From an uncultured Myxococcales bacterium (lineage in GTDB: Bacteria > Myxococcota_A > UBA9042), in contig CAIXAA010000260.1 in the NCBI GenBank assembly GCA_903917305.1, positions 1 to 6,031 on the forward strand: DNA of 6,031 nucleotides, in the 5' to 3' direction. Within the stretch, counting starts at the first letter, position 1; each line of letters starts with the position of its first letter. Shown one piece after another: positions 5,057 to 6,031 of this stretch. Below the pieces are notes generated by a model that saw nothing but the letters and a program-made list of their open reading frames with translations, did not search any database and was not told where the DNA came from. The translations under genes were made by a program, and so were the position numbers.

Positions 5057-6031
5057 ATGACGCAGCCCGCCTTCCGCCTGCTCGACCGGCACGGAGCGCG
5101 CGATCCGATCGCCTTTGGGCAAGCGGGCGTGCGCACCGCGGGACAGCTGCGTGCGGACGCCGCCAGCCTCGCCCGGACGCTGCCGGATCCCACGCCGGGC
5201 AGCCACATCGCGGTCATCTGCGGCGATCGCTACCTCTTCACCGTGGCGCTGCTGGCGGCCTGGCAGCGCGGGCACGCCGTCGCCCTGCCGCCCAACGGCC
5301 GGCCGGAGACGGTGGCGTGGGTGTGCGACCGGCCCGACGTCGCGCTGCTGCTGCACGACACGGACGCCGACACGGGCATCGACCTGCGCAAGCTGGATGC
5401 GAGCGGCGAGAGCGGTCCGCAACTCGAGCCCTTGCAGCCGGGGCGCGTGCTGGCCACCGTCTTCACCTCCGGCAGCTCCGGCTCGTTCACGCCGTGCGTC
5501 AAGACCGCCCAGCAACTGCTCGGCGAAGTCGAGACCTTGCGCTCGACCTTCGATCTGCAGCCCGGGCAAGGCTTTGTCGCCACCGTGCCGCCGCACCACA
5601 TCTACGGCCTGCTGTTCTCCGTGCTGCTGCCGCTGCAGAGCGGCGCGGCCTTCCTGCGCGACACGCCGCTGCACGCCGAGACCATCGCCGCGCGCATCGC
5701 GCAGCACGGCGCGTCGGTGCTGATCAGCGTTCCGGCGCACCTCGTGGCGTTCGGCGTGCTGCAGGCTGGGCAACTGGCGGGGATCACGCGGCTGTTCTCC
5801 TCGACGGCGCCCTTGCCGGACGCGACCGCGGATGCCGTGCTGCAGCGGCATGGCCTCGCGGTCACCGAGGTGTTCGGCTCCTCGGAGACGGGCGGCATCG
5901 CGTACCGCCAGCGCCATCGCTCCATGCTGTGGCAGCCGCTGCAAGGCGTGACCGTCAGCGCCGATGCCGCCGGGTACCTGCTGGTGGATTCGCCGCACCT
6001 GGAACCGCAGGCGCCGCGGCCGCTGCGCACC
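5057..6031 (+). CDS. AMP-forming acyl/aryl-ACP ligase, N-terminal 325 residues (cut by right edge)
   Basis: The frame is open from ATG 5057 to the last base, so the C-terminal part, including the small lid domain and its catalytic lysine, is outside the window. Adenylate-forming enzyme landmarks are the P-loop-like TSGSSG (137-142) with Lys149, PPHHIYGLLF (178-187), SSTAPLP (248-254) and EVFGSSETGG (271-280). Such enzymes adenylate a carboxylic acid with ATP and pass it to CoA or to a carrier-protein thiol. Beside two ACPs, the likely job is loading an aromatic starter such as 4-hydroxybenzoate, as XanA2 and ApeH-type ligases do; the substrate is inference. The P-loop is unusual: seven residues separate the last Gly from the Lys, against about three in the common TSGTTGxPK form. 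No good ribosome binding site precedes 5057. The gene lies 42 nt after ACP2, in the same frame. Confidence 0.88.
   Translation, partial: MTQPAFRLLDRHGARDPIAFGQAGVRTAGQLRADAASLARTLPDPTPGSHIAVICGDRYLFTVALLAAWQRGHAVALPPNGRPETVAWVCDRPDVALLLHDTDADTGIDLRKLDASGESGPQLEPLQPGRVLATVFTSGSSGSFTPCVKTAQQLLGEVETLRSTFDLQPGQGFVATVPPHHIYGLLFSVLLPLQSGAAFLRDTPLHAETIAARIAQHGASVLISVPAHLVAFGVLQAGQLAGITRLFSSTAPLPDATADAVLQRHGLAVTEVFGSSETGGIAYRQRHRSMLWQPLQGVTVSADAAGYLLVDSPHLEPQAPRPLRT

Noticed and set aside
4652..5998. Long open frame on the minus strand (448 codons)
   Set aside because: It lies opposite both ACP genes and the ligase, whose motifs are unmistakable. Its translation is Arg/Gln/His-rich without any family motif, as expected for the antisense of GC-rich codons.
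1..6031. CRISPR arrays, tRNA or rRNA genes, transposases, attachment sites
   Set aside because: No short regularly spaced DNA repeats, no cloverleaf-like sequence and no mobile-element protein motifs were seen; the 321-nt repeats are protein-coding.

Overview
The window is GC-rich (roughly two-thirds G+C by eye, with G/C-heavy third codon positions). It is almost fully coding, and every credible gene is on the + strand. A secreted-type protein built from Cys-dense 'DDGN-C-T-x-E-x-C' repeats, next to polyene-type lipid biosynthesis genes, suggests a myxobacterium (Myxococcota) or a similar high-GC Gram-negative. This assignment rests on protein style only and is an inference.

Layout: (1) 2-1864, the C-terminal part of a Cys-rich repeat protein whose N-terminus lies upstream of the window; it has three tandem 107-residue-type repeats followed by a Cys-poor, beta-rich domain. 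(2) 1861-2673, a membrane-anchored NodB-type polysaccharide deacetylase that overlaps gene 1 by ATGA. (3) 2675-3421, an Sfp-type 4'-phosphopantetheinyl transferase that follows at once. (4) 3422-3560, the only sizeable gap (139 nt), which holds a weak sigma70-like promoter candidate. (5) 3561-4415, a lysophospholipid-acyltransferase-family protein. (6) 4491-4766 and 4763-5014, two different acyl carrier proteins joined by an ATGA overlap. (7) 5057-6031, an AMP-forming acyl/aryl ligase cut by the right edge.

The run PPTase, acyltransferase, ACP, ACP, AMP-ligase matches the conserved core order of aryl polyene (APE)/xanthomonadin-type pigment clusters. In those pathways the PPTase activates the ACPs, the ligase adenylates an aromatic starter acid and loads it on an ACP, and a type II FAS/PKS-like set elongates it. 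The acyltransferase then helps attach the polyene acid to a membrane lipid. The ketosynthases, ketoreductase, dehydratases, thioesterase and exporter expected for such a pathway are not in this window and would lie downstream. The deacetylase, tightly packed at the left end, and its overlap with a Cys-rich surface protein gene are the less usual parts of this arrangement.
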